The notes below the pieces were generated by a model. It was not told the DNA's origin. It made no database searches and was given only the letters and a program-made list of their open reading frames with translations. The position numbers were made by a program, and so were the translations under genes. 64,000 nucleotides of DNA from Streptococcus salivarius (GTDB lineage Bacteria > Bacillota > Bacilli > Lactobacillales > Streptococcaceae): the NCBI RefSeq assembly GCF_000785515.1, contig NZ_CP009913.1, positions 896,001 through 960,000 on the forward strand. Reading direction: 5' to 3'. Below are positions 1 to 9,068 of the stretch, piece by piece (within the stretch, counting starts at the first letter, position 1; the number at the start of each line of letters is the position of its first letter).

Positions 1-125
1 ATATTTGCAGGATTTCAGCACGAATGATTGTTAATAAGGCTTCTTTGAAAAATAACAAGGAAGTTCTACCATTCATTTGTAAGATTGAATCACTTGTAGG
101 GAACGAGGAGGTACCGTTCGAATGA
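1..125 (+). CDS. hisG: ATP phosphoribosyltransferase, C-terminal end (partial)
   Basis: The window opens inside a reading frame (codons start at base 3) that ends with TGA at 123-125. The last 40 residues read ..[12 protein letters not shown] and end EEVPFE. Position directly ahead of hisD, with a 4-base ATGA overlap, and the tail sequence fit the end of the short-form HisG, the first enzyme of histidine synthesis, which joins PRPP to ATP. The catalytic part lies outside the window, so the call rests mainly on operon context. Confidence 0.8.
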   Translation, partial: ICRISARMIVNKASLKNNKEVLPFICKIESLVGNEEVPFE

Positions 126-1405
126 AACGATTAACTGGAACAAATAAAGAAATTGCGGAGCTTCTTTATCAGGAGCAATTGGAACTGTCAAAAGAAAATA
201 GAGACGTTGAAAGCACGGTTCAAGCCATTATTGAAGACGTTAAAAAACGTGGAGACGAGGCCCTTCGTGACTATTCAGCTAAATTTGATAAGGTTGACTT
301 GACTGATTTTGAAGTTGGACAGGACTTGATTGATCAAGCCTTTAAAGAGATTGATCCAGAGGTTTACCAAGCCCTAGTTAATGCCAAAGAAAACATTGAA
401 TCTTATCACAAACATCAGTTGGAGGCTGGTTTTGAGGACCAACCAAGTGAGGGTGTTATTCGTGGTCAATTGATCCGTCCTATCAATCGTGTGGGTGTTT
501 ATGTGCCTGGAGGAACTGCGGCTTATCCGTCATCAGTTCTTATGAATGTTATTCCTGCCAAAATTGCTGGGGTTAAAGAGATTATTATGATTACGCCGCC
601 TCAAGAGCATTTTGTTCCTGCGATCCTGGTAGCTGCAAAATTGGCTGGTGTGGATAGCATTTACCAAGTTGGTGGGGCTCAAGGGGTTGCGGCCTTGGCC
701 TTTGGTACAGAAACAATTCCAAAAGTGGACAAGATTACAGGTCCTGGTAATATTTTCGTGGCGACTGCCAAGAAACAAGTTTACGGTATTGTCGGTATTG
801 ATATGATTGCAGGGCCATCAGAAATTGGTGTCATTGCTGATAGTAGTGCCAATCCAACCTATGTGGCAGCTGACCTCTTGTCTCAAGCAGAGCACGACAC
901 ACGCGCACGTGCCATTTTGGTCACAGATTCTGAAGCCTTGGCTGATGCGGTTGAAAATGAGATCGAACGTCAACTCAAGCTTTTGCCACGTGAGGCGATT
1001 GCTCGTCCATCTGTCGAAAATAACGGCCGTATTATTATTGCCAATGATACAGATGCCATGTTCGAACTCATGAACTTGGTTGCGCCAGAACATTTGGAAA
1101 TTGCTATGGACAATGCTTATGATTACTTGGAAAAAGTGGAAAATGCTGGTTCCGTCTTTCTTGGTCACTTTACCAGCGAACCAATTGGCGACTACTATGC
1201 AGGTGCCAACCACGTTCTTCCGACGACAGCGACTAGCCGCTTTTCATCAGCTTTAGGCGTGCACGATTTTGTCAAACGTATCCAATATACGCAATATGAT
1301 AAGGCAGCAGTCAATAAGGCTCAGCACGATATCACAACCTTGGCTTATGCGGAAGGCTTGCAGGCCCACGCCAAGGCAATTGAAGTCAGAAACGACAATA
1401 ATTGA
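122..1405 (+). CDS. hisD: Histidinol dehydrogenase
   Basis: This is the zinc- and NAD-dependent cytosolic enzyme that oxidises L-histidinol to histidine in the last two steps of the pathway. The 427 residues match the usual length. Visible family motifs are [11 protein letters not shown] near residue 205, QAEHD near 255 and APEHLEI near 321-327, the last carrying the Glu-His pair that activates water. The start overlaps the hisG stop (ATGA), and GAGGAGG about 10 bases upstream is a strong ribosome site. It is part of the his operon and is presumably translationally coupled to hisG. Confidence 0.97.
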   Translation: MKRLTGTNKEIAELLYQEQLELSKENRDVESTVQAIIEDVKKRGDEALRDYSAKFDKVDLTDFEVGQDLIDQAFKEIDPEVYQALVNAKENIESYHKHQLEAGFEDQPSEGVIRGQLIRPINRVGVYVPGGTAAYPSSVLMNVIPAKIAGVKEIIMITPPQEHFVPAILVAAKLAGVDSIYQVGGAQGVAALAFGTETIPKVDKITGPGNIFVATAKKQVYGIVGIDMIAGPSEIGVIADSSANPTYVAADLLSQAEHDTRARAILVTDSEALADAVENEIERQLKLLPREAIARPSVENNGRIIIANDTDAMFELMNLVAPEHLEIAMDNAYDYLEKVENAGSVFLGHFTSEPIGDYYAGANHVLPTTATSRFSSALGVHDFVKRIQYTQYDKAAVNKAQHDITTLAYAEGLQAHAKAIEVRNDNN

Positions 1406-1424
1406 GAGAGTAGAGGAAGAAGTT

Positions 1425-2009
1425 ATGAGACAAGCAGAAATTGAACGTAATACCTTTGAAACCAAAATTAAGTTAAGCCTCAATTTGGATGCTCAAGAAC
1501 CAGTAGATATTCAAACAGGTGTCGGATTTTTTGACCACATGTTGACCTTGTTTGCCCGCCACGGTCGTATGTCTTTGGTGGTGAAGGCTGATGGTGACCT
1601 TTGGGTTGATAGTCACCACACCGTTGAAGATGTCGGTATTGTCCTTGGTCAAGCTCTTAAAGAGGCCTTGGGCGATAAAGCAGGGATCAACCGTTATGGA
1701 ACGGCTTTTGTACCTATGGATGAAACCCTCGGAATGGCAAGTTTAGACTTGTCTGGACGTAGCTTCTTGGTCTTTGATGCTAGTTTTGATAATCCAAAAT
1801 TGGGTAATTTTGACACAGAACTGGTTGAAGAATTTTTCCAAGCCTTGGCTTTCAATGTTCAGATGAATCTCCACCTCAAGATTCTCCACGGAAAAAACAA
1901 TCACCACAAGTCAGAAAGTCTTTTCAAGGCAACAGGACGTGCCTTGCGTGAGGCAATCACAATCAATCCTGATATTCACGGCGTAAACTCGACAAAGGGG
2001 ATGCTATGA
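1425..2009 (+). CDS. hisB: Imidazoleglycerol-phosphate dehydratase
   Basis: The 194-residue monofunctional HisB dehydrates imidazole glycerol phosphate to imidazole acetol phosphate at a di-manganese site. The metal-binding repeats are visible: HHTVED near residue 65 and HHKSES near 163. The frame is open back to 1269 inside hisD, but ATG 1425 is chosen because it gives the normal family length, starts with the typical RQAEIER segment, and has GAGGAAG 7-13 bases upstream. There is no fused histidinol-phosphatase domain. The stop overlaps hisH by 4 bases (ATGA). Confidence 0.96.
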   Translation: MRQAEIERNTFETKIKLSLNLDAQEPVDIQTGVGFFDHMLTLFARHGRMSLVVKADGDLWVDSHHTVEDVGIVLGQALKEALGDKAGINRYGTAFVPMDETLGMASLDLSGRSFLVFDASFDNPKLGNFDTELVEEFFQALAFNVQMNLHLKILHGKNNHHKSESLFKATGRALREAITINPDIHGVNSTKGML

Positions 2010-2614
2010 TTATCGTCATTGATTACGATGCGGGGAATACCGCAAATGTTCTACGTGCCCTTGAAAAAATCGGTGTGACTGCAGAATTGTCTGCTGACAA
2101 AGAAAAAATCCTAGCTGCAGATGGGTTGATTTTACCTGGTGTAGGTGCCTATCCAACGGCTATGGCAGAGCTTGAGCGAAGAGGCTTGGTAGCTGTTATC
2201 AAAGAGGCCGTCGCACAGGGAGTTCCCCTTTTGGGAATTTGTTTAGGCATGCAGATTTTAACACAAAAAGGACTGGAACATGAAGAAACAGATGGTCTTG
2301 GCTTTATTCCAGGTGTCTGCCGTCCTATTCCAGCCAGCAAGGAGCAACCTGTCCCACATATGGGGTGGAATGATTTGGCTGTTAAGCAAGCCAGCCCTTT
2401 GACAGATGGTTTAGATGGCCAAGCTGTCTACTTCGTTCACAGCTATTTCACAGATGTCCCTAGCCAATACATTGATGTTACCGCAGACTACAGTATTGAG
2501 GTGCCAGCCATGATTCATAAAGACAATGTTTATGGGGCTCAATTTCATCCTGAAAAATCAGGGGATATTGGCTTAGGTATTCTTGAAAAGTTTGCAGGGT
2601 TATGTAAAGCCTAG
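2006..2614 (+). CDS. hisH: Imidazole glycerol phosphate synthase, glutaminase subunit
   Basis: This class I glutamine amidotransferase (202 aa) feeds ammonia to HisF. The catalytic triad is visible: Cys79 in GICLGMQ, and His181 and Glu183 in FHPEKSG. The N-terminal VIDYDAGN matches the family start. The ATGA overlap with hisB implies coupled translation. It works as a heterodimer with hisF, two genes downstream. Confidence 0.96.
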   Translation: MIIVIDYDAGNTANVLRALEKIGVTAELSADKEKILAADGLILPGVGAYPTAMAELERRGLVAVIKEAVAQGVPLLGICLGMQILTQKGLEHEETDGLGFIPGVCRPIPASKEQPVPHMGWNDLAVKQASPLTDGLDGQAVYFVHSYFTDVPSQYIDVTADYSIEVPAMIHKDNVYGAQFHPEKSGDIGLGILEKFAGLCKA

Positions 2615-2661
2615 AAGCTAGTGAGAGCAAAGACTTTTTGTTAGAAAGGATGGTAGGGGAG

Positions 2662-3381
2662 ATGCAAATTCTACCAGCAATTGATATTAAGGATGGACAG
2701 GCTGTTCGTCTCTTTAAAGGAGATTTCAACCAACAAACCGTTGTCAATCCAGATGTTATTGAGCAGGCAAAGACCTTTAAGAATGCGGGCATTCAATTTA
2801 TTCATGTCGTCGACTTGGACGGTGCCCTTGATGGTCGTGCCACTAACCGTGACTTGATTGCAGAGGTCAAGAAGGTTTCTGGACTTGGCATCGAAGTTGG
2901 TGGCGGTATCCGTACTTTGGAGCAGATTCGTGACTATTTGGAAGTTGGCATCGACCGTATCATTATCGGTTCAATGGCCGTTAAAAATCCTGACTTCGTT
3001 CGAGCAGCTTTAGAGGAATTTGGTGCCGATAAAATTGTCGTAGGTATTGATGCCAAGGCAGGGTTTGTCGCTACTGAAGGCTGGTTGGAAACCAGCAATG
3101 TGGACTATATTACCTTGGCCAAGGAAATGGAAAAGATGGGCGTAACCCTCTTTGTCTATACTGATGTTGATCGAGATGGCACACTGACAGGACCCAATCT
3201 TGATCACTACAAACGTTTGGTATCTGAACTCACAACCGCCAAAGTCATCGCTTCCGGTGGGATTGCAGAAGTAGCCGACTTAGATCACCTACAAGAGATT
3301 GGTGTGGCAGGAACCATTGTCGGTAAAGCTTACTATAACGGCAATATCACATTAGACCAACTCAAGTCTTTCGGAGGTTAA
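2662..3381 (+). CDS. hisA: ProFAR isomerase (HisA)
   Basis: This (beta/alpha)8 barrel enzyme performs the Amadori isomerisation of ProFAR to PRFAR. ATG 2662 is preferred over the upstream in-frame TTG 2638 and ATG 2650. It gives 239 residues and puts the catalytic acid at Asp8 in PAIDIKDG, the standard position, with the second Asp in YTDVDRDGT. The start remains somewhat uncertain because a purine-rich GGGGAG sits directly against ATG 2662 and AGAAAGG lies further upstream. The gap after hisH is 47 bases; hisF follows 1 base later. Confidence 0.94.
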   Translation: MQILPAIDIKDGQAVRLFKGDFNQQTVVNPDVIEQAKTFKNAGIQFIHVVDLDGALDGRATNRDLIAEVKKVSGLGIEVGGGIRTLEQIRDYLEVGIDRIIIGSMAVKNPDFVRAALEEFGADKIVVGIDAKAGFVATEGWLETSNVDYITLAKEMEKMGVTLFVYTDVDRDGTLTGPNLDHYKRLVSELTTAKVIASGGIAEVADLDHLQEIGVAGTIVGKAYYNGNITLDQLKSFGG

Positions 3382-3382
3382 G

Positions 3383-4141
3383 ATGCTTAAAAAACGTATT
3401 ATTCCTTGTTTGGATGTCAAGGACGGTCGTGTCGTTAAGGGGGTTAATTTTGTGAATCTGACAGATGTTGGTGATCCTGTTGATTCTGCACGTGCTTACT
3501 ATGAGGCTGGCTGTGATGAACTCGTTTTCTTGGATATCACAGCGACTTCAGACAATCGTGAAACAACGGTTGACATGGTACGCCGCGTTGCCGATCAGGT
3601 CTTTATCCCCTTCACAGTTGGTGGTGGTATCCGTTCAGTTGAAGACATGAACAAGATGCTTAAAGCTGGTGCTGACAAGGTTGCGGTCAATTCCTCAGCC
3701 CTTGCCAACCCGCAACTAATCGCTGATTGTGCTCAAAAATTTGGGAACCAGTGTGTAGTGGCTGCGATTGATGCCAAAAAGATGGCTGATGGGAGCTGGC
3801 ATGTTTTTGTGGCGGGTGGCCGTAAGGATACAGGTAGGGACCTCATCCAATGGGCTCAAGAAGTCGTCGCCTTGGGGGCTGGAGAAATTCTCTTAACCAG
3901 CATGGACAAGGACGGCACTAAGTCTGGTTTTGATTTGGAAATGCTAAATCGTGTGGCGGAAGTCGTTGATGTTCCGATCATCGCTTCTGGTGGCGCGGGA
4001 AATATTGAGGACATTGTAGAGGTCTTTGAAAAGACAACAGCGACTGGTGCACTGGCAGCCTCTATCTTCCACTTTGGTGAGGTAAATATAGGCGAAACCA
4101 AACAAGTCTTGGCAAATGCAGGAATTGAGGTGAGACGATGA
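3383..4141 (+). CDS. hisF: Imidazole glycerol phosphate synthase, cyclase subunit
   Basis: This 252-residue TIM barrel uses PRFAR and HisH-derived ammonia to make imidazole glycerol phosphate and AICAR. Catalytic Asp11 is in PCLDVKDG and the second Asp in AAIDAKK; the phosphate-binding motifs GGGIR and ASGGAGN are present. It is paralogous to the neighbouring hisA. The stop overlaps hisI by 4 bases. Confidence 0.97.
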   Translation: MLKKRIIPCLDVKDGRVVKGVNFVNLTDVGDPVDSARAYYEAGCDELVFLDITATSDNRETTVDMVRRVADQVFIPFTVGGGIRSVEDMNKMLKAGADKVAVNSSALANPQLIADCAQKFGNQCVVAAIDAKKMADGSWHVFVAGGRKDTGRDLIQWAQEVVALGAGEILLTSMDKDGTKSGFDLEMLNRVAEVVDVPIIASGGAGNIEDIVEVFEKTTATGALAASIFHFGEVNIGETKQVLANAGIEVRR

Positions 4142-4476
4142 CAGAGGTTAAACTTGATTTTGACAAACAAGGAGGACTGGTACCAGTCATTGTGACCGAT
4201 TTCAAGACGGGGCAGGTGCTCATGTTGGCCTATATGAATGAGGTGTCCTATCAGTTGACCCTAGAGACCAAACAAATGCATTACTGGAGCCGTTCTAGAA
4301 ATGAGCTTTGGCATAAGGGAGCCACATCTGGTCATTTCCAACATGTTAAAAGCATTAAGACTGACTGTGATCAGGACACCTTGCTTATCGCCGTGGAACA
4401 AGAAGGAACAGCCTGCCATACAGGAGCCTACAGCTGTTTCTTTACGGATATATATGATGACAGACAAGACAGATAG
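4138..4476 (+). CDS. hisI: Phosphoribosyl-AMP cyclohydrolase
   Basis: This 112-residue zinc enzyme opens the adenine ring of phosphoribosyl-AMP. The metal and substrate motifs are visible: [14 protein letters not shown] near residues 43-56, DCDQDT near 77, and the Cys-containing [12 protein letters not shown] near 93. It is separate from hisE, whereas enterobacteria fuse the two. It overlaps hisF by 4 bases. Confidence 0.96.
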   Translation: MTEVKLDFDKQGGLVPVIVTDFKTGQVLMLAYMNEVSYQLTLETKQMHYWSRSRNELWHKGATSGHFQHVKSIKTDCDQDTLLIAVEQEGTACHTGAYSCFFTDIYDDRQDR

Positions 4477-4484
4477 GAGTAGCT

Positions 4485-4799
4485 ATGTTAGAAACACTTT
4501 ATAAGGAAGCCTTAGATCGTAAAAAGAATCCCAAAGAAGGGTCTTATACCAATTACCTTTTTGATAAGGGGCTAGACAAGATTCTTAAAAAGGTTGGCGA
4601 AGAAGCGACAGAAGTTGTGATTGGAGCCAAAAATGCTGATAAAGAAGAAATTGCCAACGAGACAGCAGACGTCCTCTATCACCTAGCCGTTATGCTCGTT
4701 GAAACAGGGGTTAGCCCTGAAGACGTTGAAGCCGTACTTAAAGCACGTCAGGGCAAGCAAAGCAATGTCCATGACCGAAAAGAAGTAACAGATTATTGA
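4485..4799 (+). CDS. hisE: Phosphoribosyl-ATP pyrophosphatase
   Basis: This 104-residue all-alpha MazG-like hydrolase releases pyrophosphate from phosphoribosyl-ATP, the second pathway step. The EExxE-type metal motif GEEATEVVIGAKN and the NETADVLYHL helix are visible. It starts 8 bases after hisI with TAGGAG as ribosome site, and is the last gene of the his operon before the terminator at 4832. Confidence 0.95.
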   Translation: MLETLYKEALDRKKNPKEGSYTNYLFDKGLDKILKKVGEEATEVVIGAKNADKEEIANETADVLYHLAVMLVETGVSPEDVEAVLKARQGKQSNVHDRKEVTDY

Positions 4800-4831
4800 G
4801 GATTATCTCAACCGATTTGAACTAAGAGGAA

Positions 4832-4860
4832 AAGCCTGAAGTGATGATTCAGGCTTTTTT
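4832..4860 (+). terminator. Rho-independent terminator of the his operon
   Basis: AAGCCTGAA pairs with TTCAGGCTT across a 7-base loop, followed by a T run. Confidence 0.9.
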
Positions 4861-4917
4861 GCTAGAGGAATTCAAATCATTTTGTTCCTCTAACTACCAT
4901 GAGAAAGCGCTTTAAAA

Positions 4918-4926
4918 TGCTATAAT
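4918..4926 (+). promoter_or_regulatory. Extended -10 promoter for the 5007 lipoprotein
   Basis: TGcTATAAT is a perfect extended -10. No good -35 lies 17 bases upstream. The transcript would start about 75 bases ahead of the lipoprotein gene. Confidence 0.7.
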
Positions 4927-5006
4927 AGGAGTGAAGAAAGCTCGTTTTATTTGAAGGATTTGGTGTGCTTATTTATACAAATCATTGAGGAAAGGAAGGA
5001 TGTCCT

Positions 5007-5801
5007 ATGAAGAAAAATACTCCTTATATCATAACTCTTTCTCGTTTAGCAATTCTCCTCCTTTGTTCTAGTCTTTTAGTTGGTTGTACAGGAGCACTTC
5101 CAAATGCTTACTCAAAAGCCAGGGAAAAAACGCAAAAAATCTTGGCTTATAATGGTTTTAAGGGAAAGGTCCAAGTTAAGAATATCAAAAAGGTGATTCT
5201 AGATAGTGTAGGCATTTATGTCGATTATACCTATTCAGAGGAAACCTACGACAATCAAAACATATCATTAGATTCAAAAATTACTTTTAATCTTGACTGG
5301 ACAGTTAATGGTGAAGAATATAAGACTCCTGGCCTTTACTCGGAAACCTATTTACAACAAAAATCTGTAAAAAAAGAAGAGCAGCAACTCTTCAAGGAAC
5401 TTAAGAAGCAATCTTTAGGCCTTGATATCGAAGATTTCTCCTTCAGAGATAATACACTGATAGATCAAGAGGCTGGTAATCGTCGAAAACATTTAGCCGA
5501 AGAAAACCGTAAAAATGGCAAGCATGATTTTTATGGGTATTATCAAATTCCTTATCAAACAATGATTGATGAACATATTGTTGCTATGTCAATAAGAGTA
5601 AGTGATACAGAAAATACTAGTAAGAAAGATTTAGAAGAGGCTGCAACTAAACTGGATGCTAGCAAGCTACCAGACGGAGAGTACGAATTTTATTTTTTCA
5701 CAACTGATGAAGAAAATTCCGCTTACTATGACAATTCCGGATATATTGGCTATACCTTTAACATACAAGACGGTAAGGTTGTCCAAGATGAAGATGATTA
5801 G
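5007..5801 (+). CDS. Putative lipoprotein of unknown function
   Basis: The 264 residues begin with a lipoprotein signal: a basic start, a hydrophobic stretch at 14-25, and lipobox LVGC with Cys27. The mature part is hydrophilic, with many Lys, Glu and Asp, and aromatic beta-like segments such as YVDYTYSEETYD and YEFYFFTTDEE. This suggests an extracellular domain anchored to the membrane; I recognise no catalytic motif or named family. ATG 5007 follows GGAAAGGAAGG. The gene is monocistronic, flanked by its own promoter and the bidirectional hairpin at 5901. It could be a small surface lipoprotein of the kind often seen as a hypothetical in streptococci. Confidence 0.75.
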   Translation: MKKNTPYIITLSRLAILLLCSSLLVGCTGALPNAYSKAREKTQKILAYNGFKGKVQVKNIKKVILDSVGIYVDYTYSEETYDNQNISLDSKITFNLDWTVNGEEYKTPGLYSETYLQQKSVKKEEQQLFKELKKQSLGLDIEDFSFRDNTLIDQEAGNRRKHLAEENRKNGKHDFYGYYQIPYQTMIDEHIVAMSIRVSDTENTSKKDLEEAATKLDASKLPDGEYEFYFFTTDEENSAYYDNSGYIGYTFNIQDGKVVQDEDD

Positions 5802-5900
5802 ATGATACTTTGATTCCTGCGATAATCTCGCACTCCATACTGGCGGCATAGAGGTATAGGCTATAGCTTAGTGAAAATGTTAACCTCAAAACATGCAAAA

Positions 5901-5933
5901 ACATCTCCAAAAACTAGTTGGAGATGTCTTTTT
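5901..5933. terminator. Bidirectional terminator between convergent genes
   Basis: The ten-base stem ACATCTCCAA / TTGGAGATGT has T-rich sequence on the plus strand after it and A-rich sequence before it. It can therefore end both the 5007 gene and the minus-strand operon. Confidence 0.85.
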
Positions 5934-5936
5934 ATC

Positions 5937-6620
5937 TTACAAATTCTTTTTCTTTTTAGCTTTTTTGGTTAGGGCAAGATCACAATTTTCAATACTTGAG
6001 ATAAGGTGGTTAGTCAATTGGAAGTCATCCACTTGGGGATTCAAATCCACTTCGTAGACCAGCTGCATGGTCTCCCCCCCACCAGTGGTGTTAAGGGAAA
6101 TCAGGTCGCATTCACTGGTGAAATTGAGCAAGGTTTTAGTGATTTTTTGATCAATCAAGTCTTGGTAGGAGACGTTAATGGTCAGGAGTCTACGACGTTG
6201 GTTGTCGGTACGACTTTGACGATTTTCCAAAAGAAGCCAAACAGCTAGAAGGAAAATGGTAAAGAGGACAGCCAGTAAGAGATAGCCGGTCCCAGATGCC
6301 AGACCAATAATCATGGCCATGAAGACAGCGATTAGTTCTCTAGAACCGCTGGTGGCAGAACGAAAACGAATGAGACTAAAGGTCCCTGCCACGGCAATAG
6401 AGGTCCCCAAACTACCATTGACAAGGAAGATAACTAGGGTCATCAAACATGGAAGTAGGGTCAAACTGATGACAAATTCTCTGGTGTAGAGGGTCCGGTA
6501 TTTGTAAGTCCAGGTTAGGGCCAATCCTAAAACAAGGCTGACCAGTAAGGCCAGCATGAGTTGAAGGGGACTAGCGGTTGCGGTCGCATCATTAAAGATA
6601 GAATTGAAGAGATTAGACAT
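5937..6620 (-). CDS. DUF4956 family membrane protein
   Basis: The 227-residue protein has about four membrane segments, near residues 19-36, 49-67, 70-85 and 98-131, followed by a soluble C-terminal domain from about 145 to the end with a very basic KKAKKKKNL tail. The GTFSLIRFRSATSGSRE segment between membrane helices is the recognisable signature of the DUF4956 family. Its biochemical role is not known. In Firmicutes the family is typically next to a VTC-domain polyphosphate-polymerase-like protein, as here, where its start overlaps the upstream gene by 8 bases. A role as membrane partner or channel for that protein is an inference. Confidence 0.8.
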   Translation of the reverse strand: MSNLFNSIFNDATATASPLQLMLALLVSLVLGLALTWTYKYRTLYTREFVISLTLLPCLMTLVIFLVNGSLGTSIAVAGTFSLIRFRSATSGSRELIAVFMAMIIGLASGTGYLLLAVLFTIFLLAVWLLLENRQSRTDNQRRRLLTINVSYQDLIDQKITKTLLNFTSECDLISLNTTGGGETMQLVYEVDLNPQVDDFQLTNHLISSIENCDLALTKKAKKKKNL

Positions 6621-7392
6621 AGGCAGCAGCTCCTTTTTCTTGTGCTGGACGTGGTCTGTAGTCTAGACCTTGAGACTTATGATAGGCACAGCTGTATTTT
6701 GAGAATTTCTGCTCTTCCAAACCATGTTTATCTAAGATAGCTTGAAGCCAGTCAGGCTTTTTGCCAGGTGCCTTGATTTCCATGATAATCGTATCTTCAT
6801 CAAGAAGGGGAAAACCATGATTTCCCTTAAAGAGACTGACATCTTCATCACGGTAAGTCAAATTTTGGTCAAGGGTAACACGAACTTTATTGTAGGCATA
6901 GCCTTCGATAGTCTCTTTTTCTTTCATCGAAAAACGGTCGTAGTAGATATACATACGAGGTTTAAGCCCCTCATCATAGCGTTGACGTAAGTGGTGGATA
7001 TCCTGTAATAGCTGGCGGTCAGTGATTTGACCATGATTCTTACCGTCTGTCATCAAGTTAGTGATGGCAAGCGGTGTTGAAACGAGACGAAACTTATGAC
7101 CGATTCCTTCATCATCTTTGGCTTTAACCTCTAAAAAGACCTTACTATCAATTTTGGGATTGGCTAGGTAGGTACGCATGCGGATTTTCTCTTGACGGTG
7201 ATTACCATCTAGGGCATCTTGGATGACGTCAAAATTATCCGTATCAAAGTAAATATTTGAAATGGTAGATGTCGGATAATCATCCTCTACCAAATACTCC
7301 TTAAGATCAGTGAGCAGGTCCTCAAGATTGTCCTTTGAGACCACATATTTTGTTTCAATACGTTTAAAACGTGTTTCCAATTGTTTAACCAT
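6613..7392 (-). CDS. VTC-domain polyphosphate-polymerase-like protein
   Basis: The 259-residue cytosolic protein resembles the catalytic tunnel domain of yeast Vtc4, which makes polyphosphate from ATP. Residues expected to line the tunnel are visible in order: RIETKYVV near 11-18, RMRTY near 71-75, the acidic-basic EVKAK near 88, YYDRF near 150, MEIKAPGKK near 204-212 and KFSKYSC near 232-238. The basic and acidic key positions look intact, so it may be active. No N-terminal SPX domain is present. GGAG lies ahead of its start, and it is co-transcribed with the DUF4956 gene. The substrate in bacteria is unproven; whether it makes polyphosphate or modifies another polymer is open. Confidence 0.8.
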   Translation of the reverse strand: MVKQLETRFKRIETKYVVSKDNLEDLLTDLKEYLVEDDYPTSTISNIYFDTDNFDVIQDALDGNHRQEKIRMRTYLANPKIDSKVFLEVKAKDDEGIGHKFRLVSTPLAITNLMTDGKNHGQITDRQLLQDIHHLRQRYDEGLKPRMYIYYDRFSMKEKETIEGYAYNKVRVTLDQNLTYRDEDVSLFKGNHGFPLLDEDTIIMEIKAPGKKPDWLQAILDKHGLEEQKFSKYSCAYHKSQGLDYRPRPAQEKGAAAYV

Positions 7393-7407
7393 GAAAAAAC
7401 TCCTTTT

Positions 7408-7428
7408 TTAGATAAGATACAAAGCCGT
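7408..7428 (-). repeat. Direct repeat copy 1 in the VTC operon leader
   Basis: Identical 21-mer to 7520-7540. This copy ends only a few bases upstream of the ribosome site of the VTC gene. Confidence 0.85.
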
Positions 7429-7519
7429 GAAGCAACTCTCAGGATAATAGGGGGACCAGTCGAAGGAGTTTAACTCCAAGCAGGTCCCATCTTTTCCCAC
7501 GAGTTGTAGGCGAGTTCAC

Positions 7520-7540
7520 TTAGATAAGATACAAAGCCGT
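7520..7540 (-). repeat. Direct repeat copy 2 in the VTC operon leader
   Basis: Identical 21-mer to 7408-7428, 112 bases away. On the plus strand its AAAGCC can pair with GGCTTT at about 7553-7558. Confidence 0.85.
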
Positions 7541-7772
7541 CACTTCAAGATTTGGCTTTTATTTTTTAGTAGAAAATTAAATTGAGAGCAAAAGTACTAC
7601 TATATAAAGTATTCATTTGCTTGCCTACTAGTCTATGGGACTTTTCTGAAAGTTTTCCTAAGTCAAACTTTCACCAAACTTAACTTAAGATAAGTTTCAG
7701 TTATCCTTTAGAAATGTTTTAGGTAAGTCCCGTAAACTGTAATCATCCAAACGAACCCGAGAGGAAAAATAT

Positions 7773-9035
7773 ATGAAATCAAAAAAACTAAAAAAATGGA
7801 CGACTTTATTAACCTGTGCGACAGCCCTAACAGTCATGACGGCTTGTAGCCAATCAAGCAGTCAGTCAACTGGGACGACGTCAAGCACGACTTCAAAAAC
7901 AAGTGCTGTAACAGCAACGACCAGTAAGAAAACAAATAAGAACAACAGCAACTACTTTACTTCTAAAGATTCTGATACCTCTTATAATGAAAGTTCAGCT
8001 ACTAAGATTAAGTTATCAGGCTCATCTGCGGATGTTTCAGGTGATGGTGCAGCCCTATCAGGTTCAACTGTAACCATCTCCAAAGCTGGTACCTACGTCA
8101 TTTCAGGAAAATCCGACGGTTTGCAAATCAAGGTAGACGCTGGGGATTCAGATGATGTCCATATTGTTCTAGATGGTGTTACCATGACTAATACAAATGC
8201 AGCAATCAACGCCACAAAAGCTGGTCATGTCTATCTGACACTTAAAGATGGCACTGCAAACACACTTTCTGATTCAAGTTCTAATAGTGATGAAGATGCG
8301 GATGCTGTGATTTTTTCTAAAGGAGATTTGACCATTAACGGTTCAGGTACCCTAAATATTGATGCCAAGAAAAACAACGGTATTAAAGCCAATGACAGCC
8401 TTCATATGACTGGCGGTACCTATAAGATTTCCTCAGTTGGTGATGCCTTCAATGTCAACGATGAACTCAACATCACAGGAACAACTATGACCATTGAAGC
8501 GGAAGAAGATGGTGTTAAGGTTGACAATGATGACGACACCTCAGTAGGTACCATGTATCTGTCTGACAATACCATGACCATTAAGGCTGGTGACGACGGT
8601 ATTCATGCGTCTGGGGACCTGATTATTGATAGTGGTACTTACAAGGTTGAAAAATCAACTGAAGGTATCGAAGGTAAATCTGTGACCATCAATGACGGAG
8701 ACATCGATGTCTATGCGACGGATGATGGTGTTAATGCGGCCAATGCTAATGCCAGTCAAAGTGAGATTTTCTTCAAGATGACTGGTGGAACCCTAAATGT
8801 TGAGGTTGGCCAGGGCGATACAGACCCAATTGATTCTAACGGCGATATTTTTGTATCGGGTGGAACAATCAATTTGACTGGTCAGTCTGGCTTTGACTTT
8901 GATGGTTCAGCGACCTATACCGGTGGTGACATTACTATCAATGGTGAGAAACAAACTAAGATTGAAAACTCAATGCCTGGCGGCGGTGGTCTCCAAGGTG
9001 GTGGGCAACCAGGTGGCTTTGGAGGAGGTCACTAA
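7773..9035 (+). CDS. Cthe_2159-family beta-helix carbohydrate-binding lipoprotein (DUF4353)
   Basis: The 420-residue exported protein has a lipoprotein signal (lipobox VMTAC, Cys25), then a Ser/Thr-rich linker to about residue 60. A long repetitive region follows with recurring GTYxI, GDLTI, DGIxA and DGVxxxN turns. These short repeats, ending in short beta strands and Asp-Gly turns, are typical of a right-handed parallel beta-helix. The order and motifs match the Cthe_2159/PF14262 family, whose founder binds cellulose and pectin-like sugars. The C-terminus is very Gly-rich (GGFGGGH). ATG follows CGAGAGGAAA. The GT2 gene lies 33 bases downstream, so it is probably in one operon. The ligand here is unknown. 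Confidence 0.8.
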   Translation: MKSKKLKKWTTLLTCATALTVMTACSQSSSQSTGTTSSTTSKTSAVTATTSKKTNKNNSNYFTSKDSDTSYNESSATKIKLSGSSADVSGDGAALSGSTVTISKAGTYVISGKSDGLQIKVDAGDSDDVHIVLDGVTMTNTNAAINATKAGHVYLTLKDGTANTLSDSSSNSDEDADAVIFSKGDLTINGSGTLNIDAKKNNGIKANDSLHMTGGTYKISSVGDAFNVNDELNITGTTMTIEAEEDGVKVDNDDDTSVGTMYLSDNTMTIKAGDDGIHASGDLIIDSGTYKVEKSTEGIEGKSVTINDGDIDVYATDDGVNAANANASQSEIFFKMTGGTLNVEVGQGDTDPIDSNGDIFVSGGTINLTGQSGFDFDGSATYTGGDITINGEKQTKIENSMPGGGGLQGGGQPGGFGGGH

Positions 9036-9068
9036 AGAGTCATAGGATGAAACAGAAAGGAAGTGCCT

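Larger units (their letters stand above)
7393..7772. other. Divergent control region with 21-bp direct repeats
   Basis: The 380 bases separate the minus-strand VTC operon from the plus-strand lipoprotein gene, and no gene is seen. A 21-base sequence (TTAGATAAGATACAAAGCCGT) occurs at 7408-7428 and again at 7520-7540. Between the copies lies a nested inverted repeat, GGGACC..GGTCCC around GGAGT..ACTCC (about 7450-7488). A 22-base dyad, AAACTTA and TAAGTTT around 8 bases, lies at 7676-7697. Promoters for both directions must lie here, but no strong sigma-70 pair stands out. Confidence 0.75.

Noticed and set aside
818..1213. Minus-strand frame of 131 codons within hisD
   Set aside because: Fully opposite a clear hisD with no ribosome site or family features.
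2638..2661. TTG start giving a longer HisA
   Set aside because: It would move the catalytic Asp from position 8 to 16 and adds residues not typical of the family.
5811..5880. GC-richer patch after the 5007 lipoprotein that could be a gene or insertion-sequence remnant
   Set aside because: Too short and without terminal repeats, duplicated target or recognisable protein.
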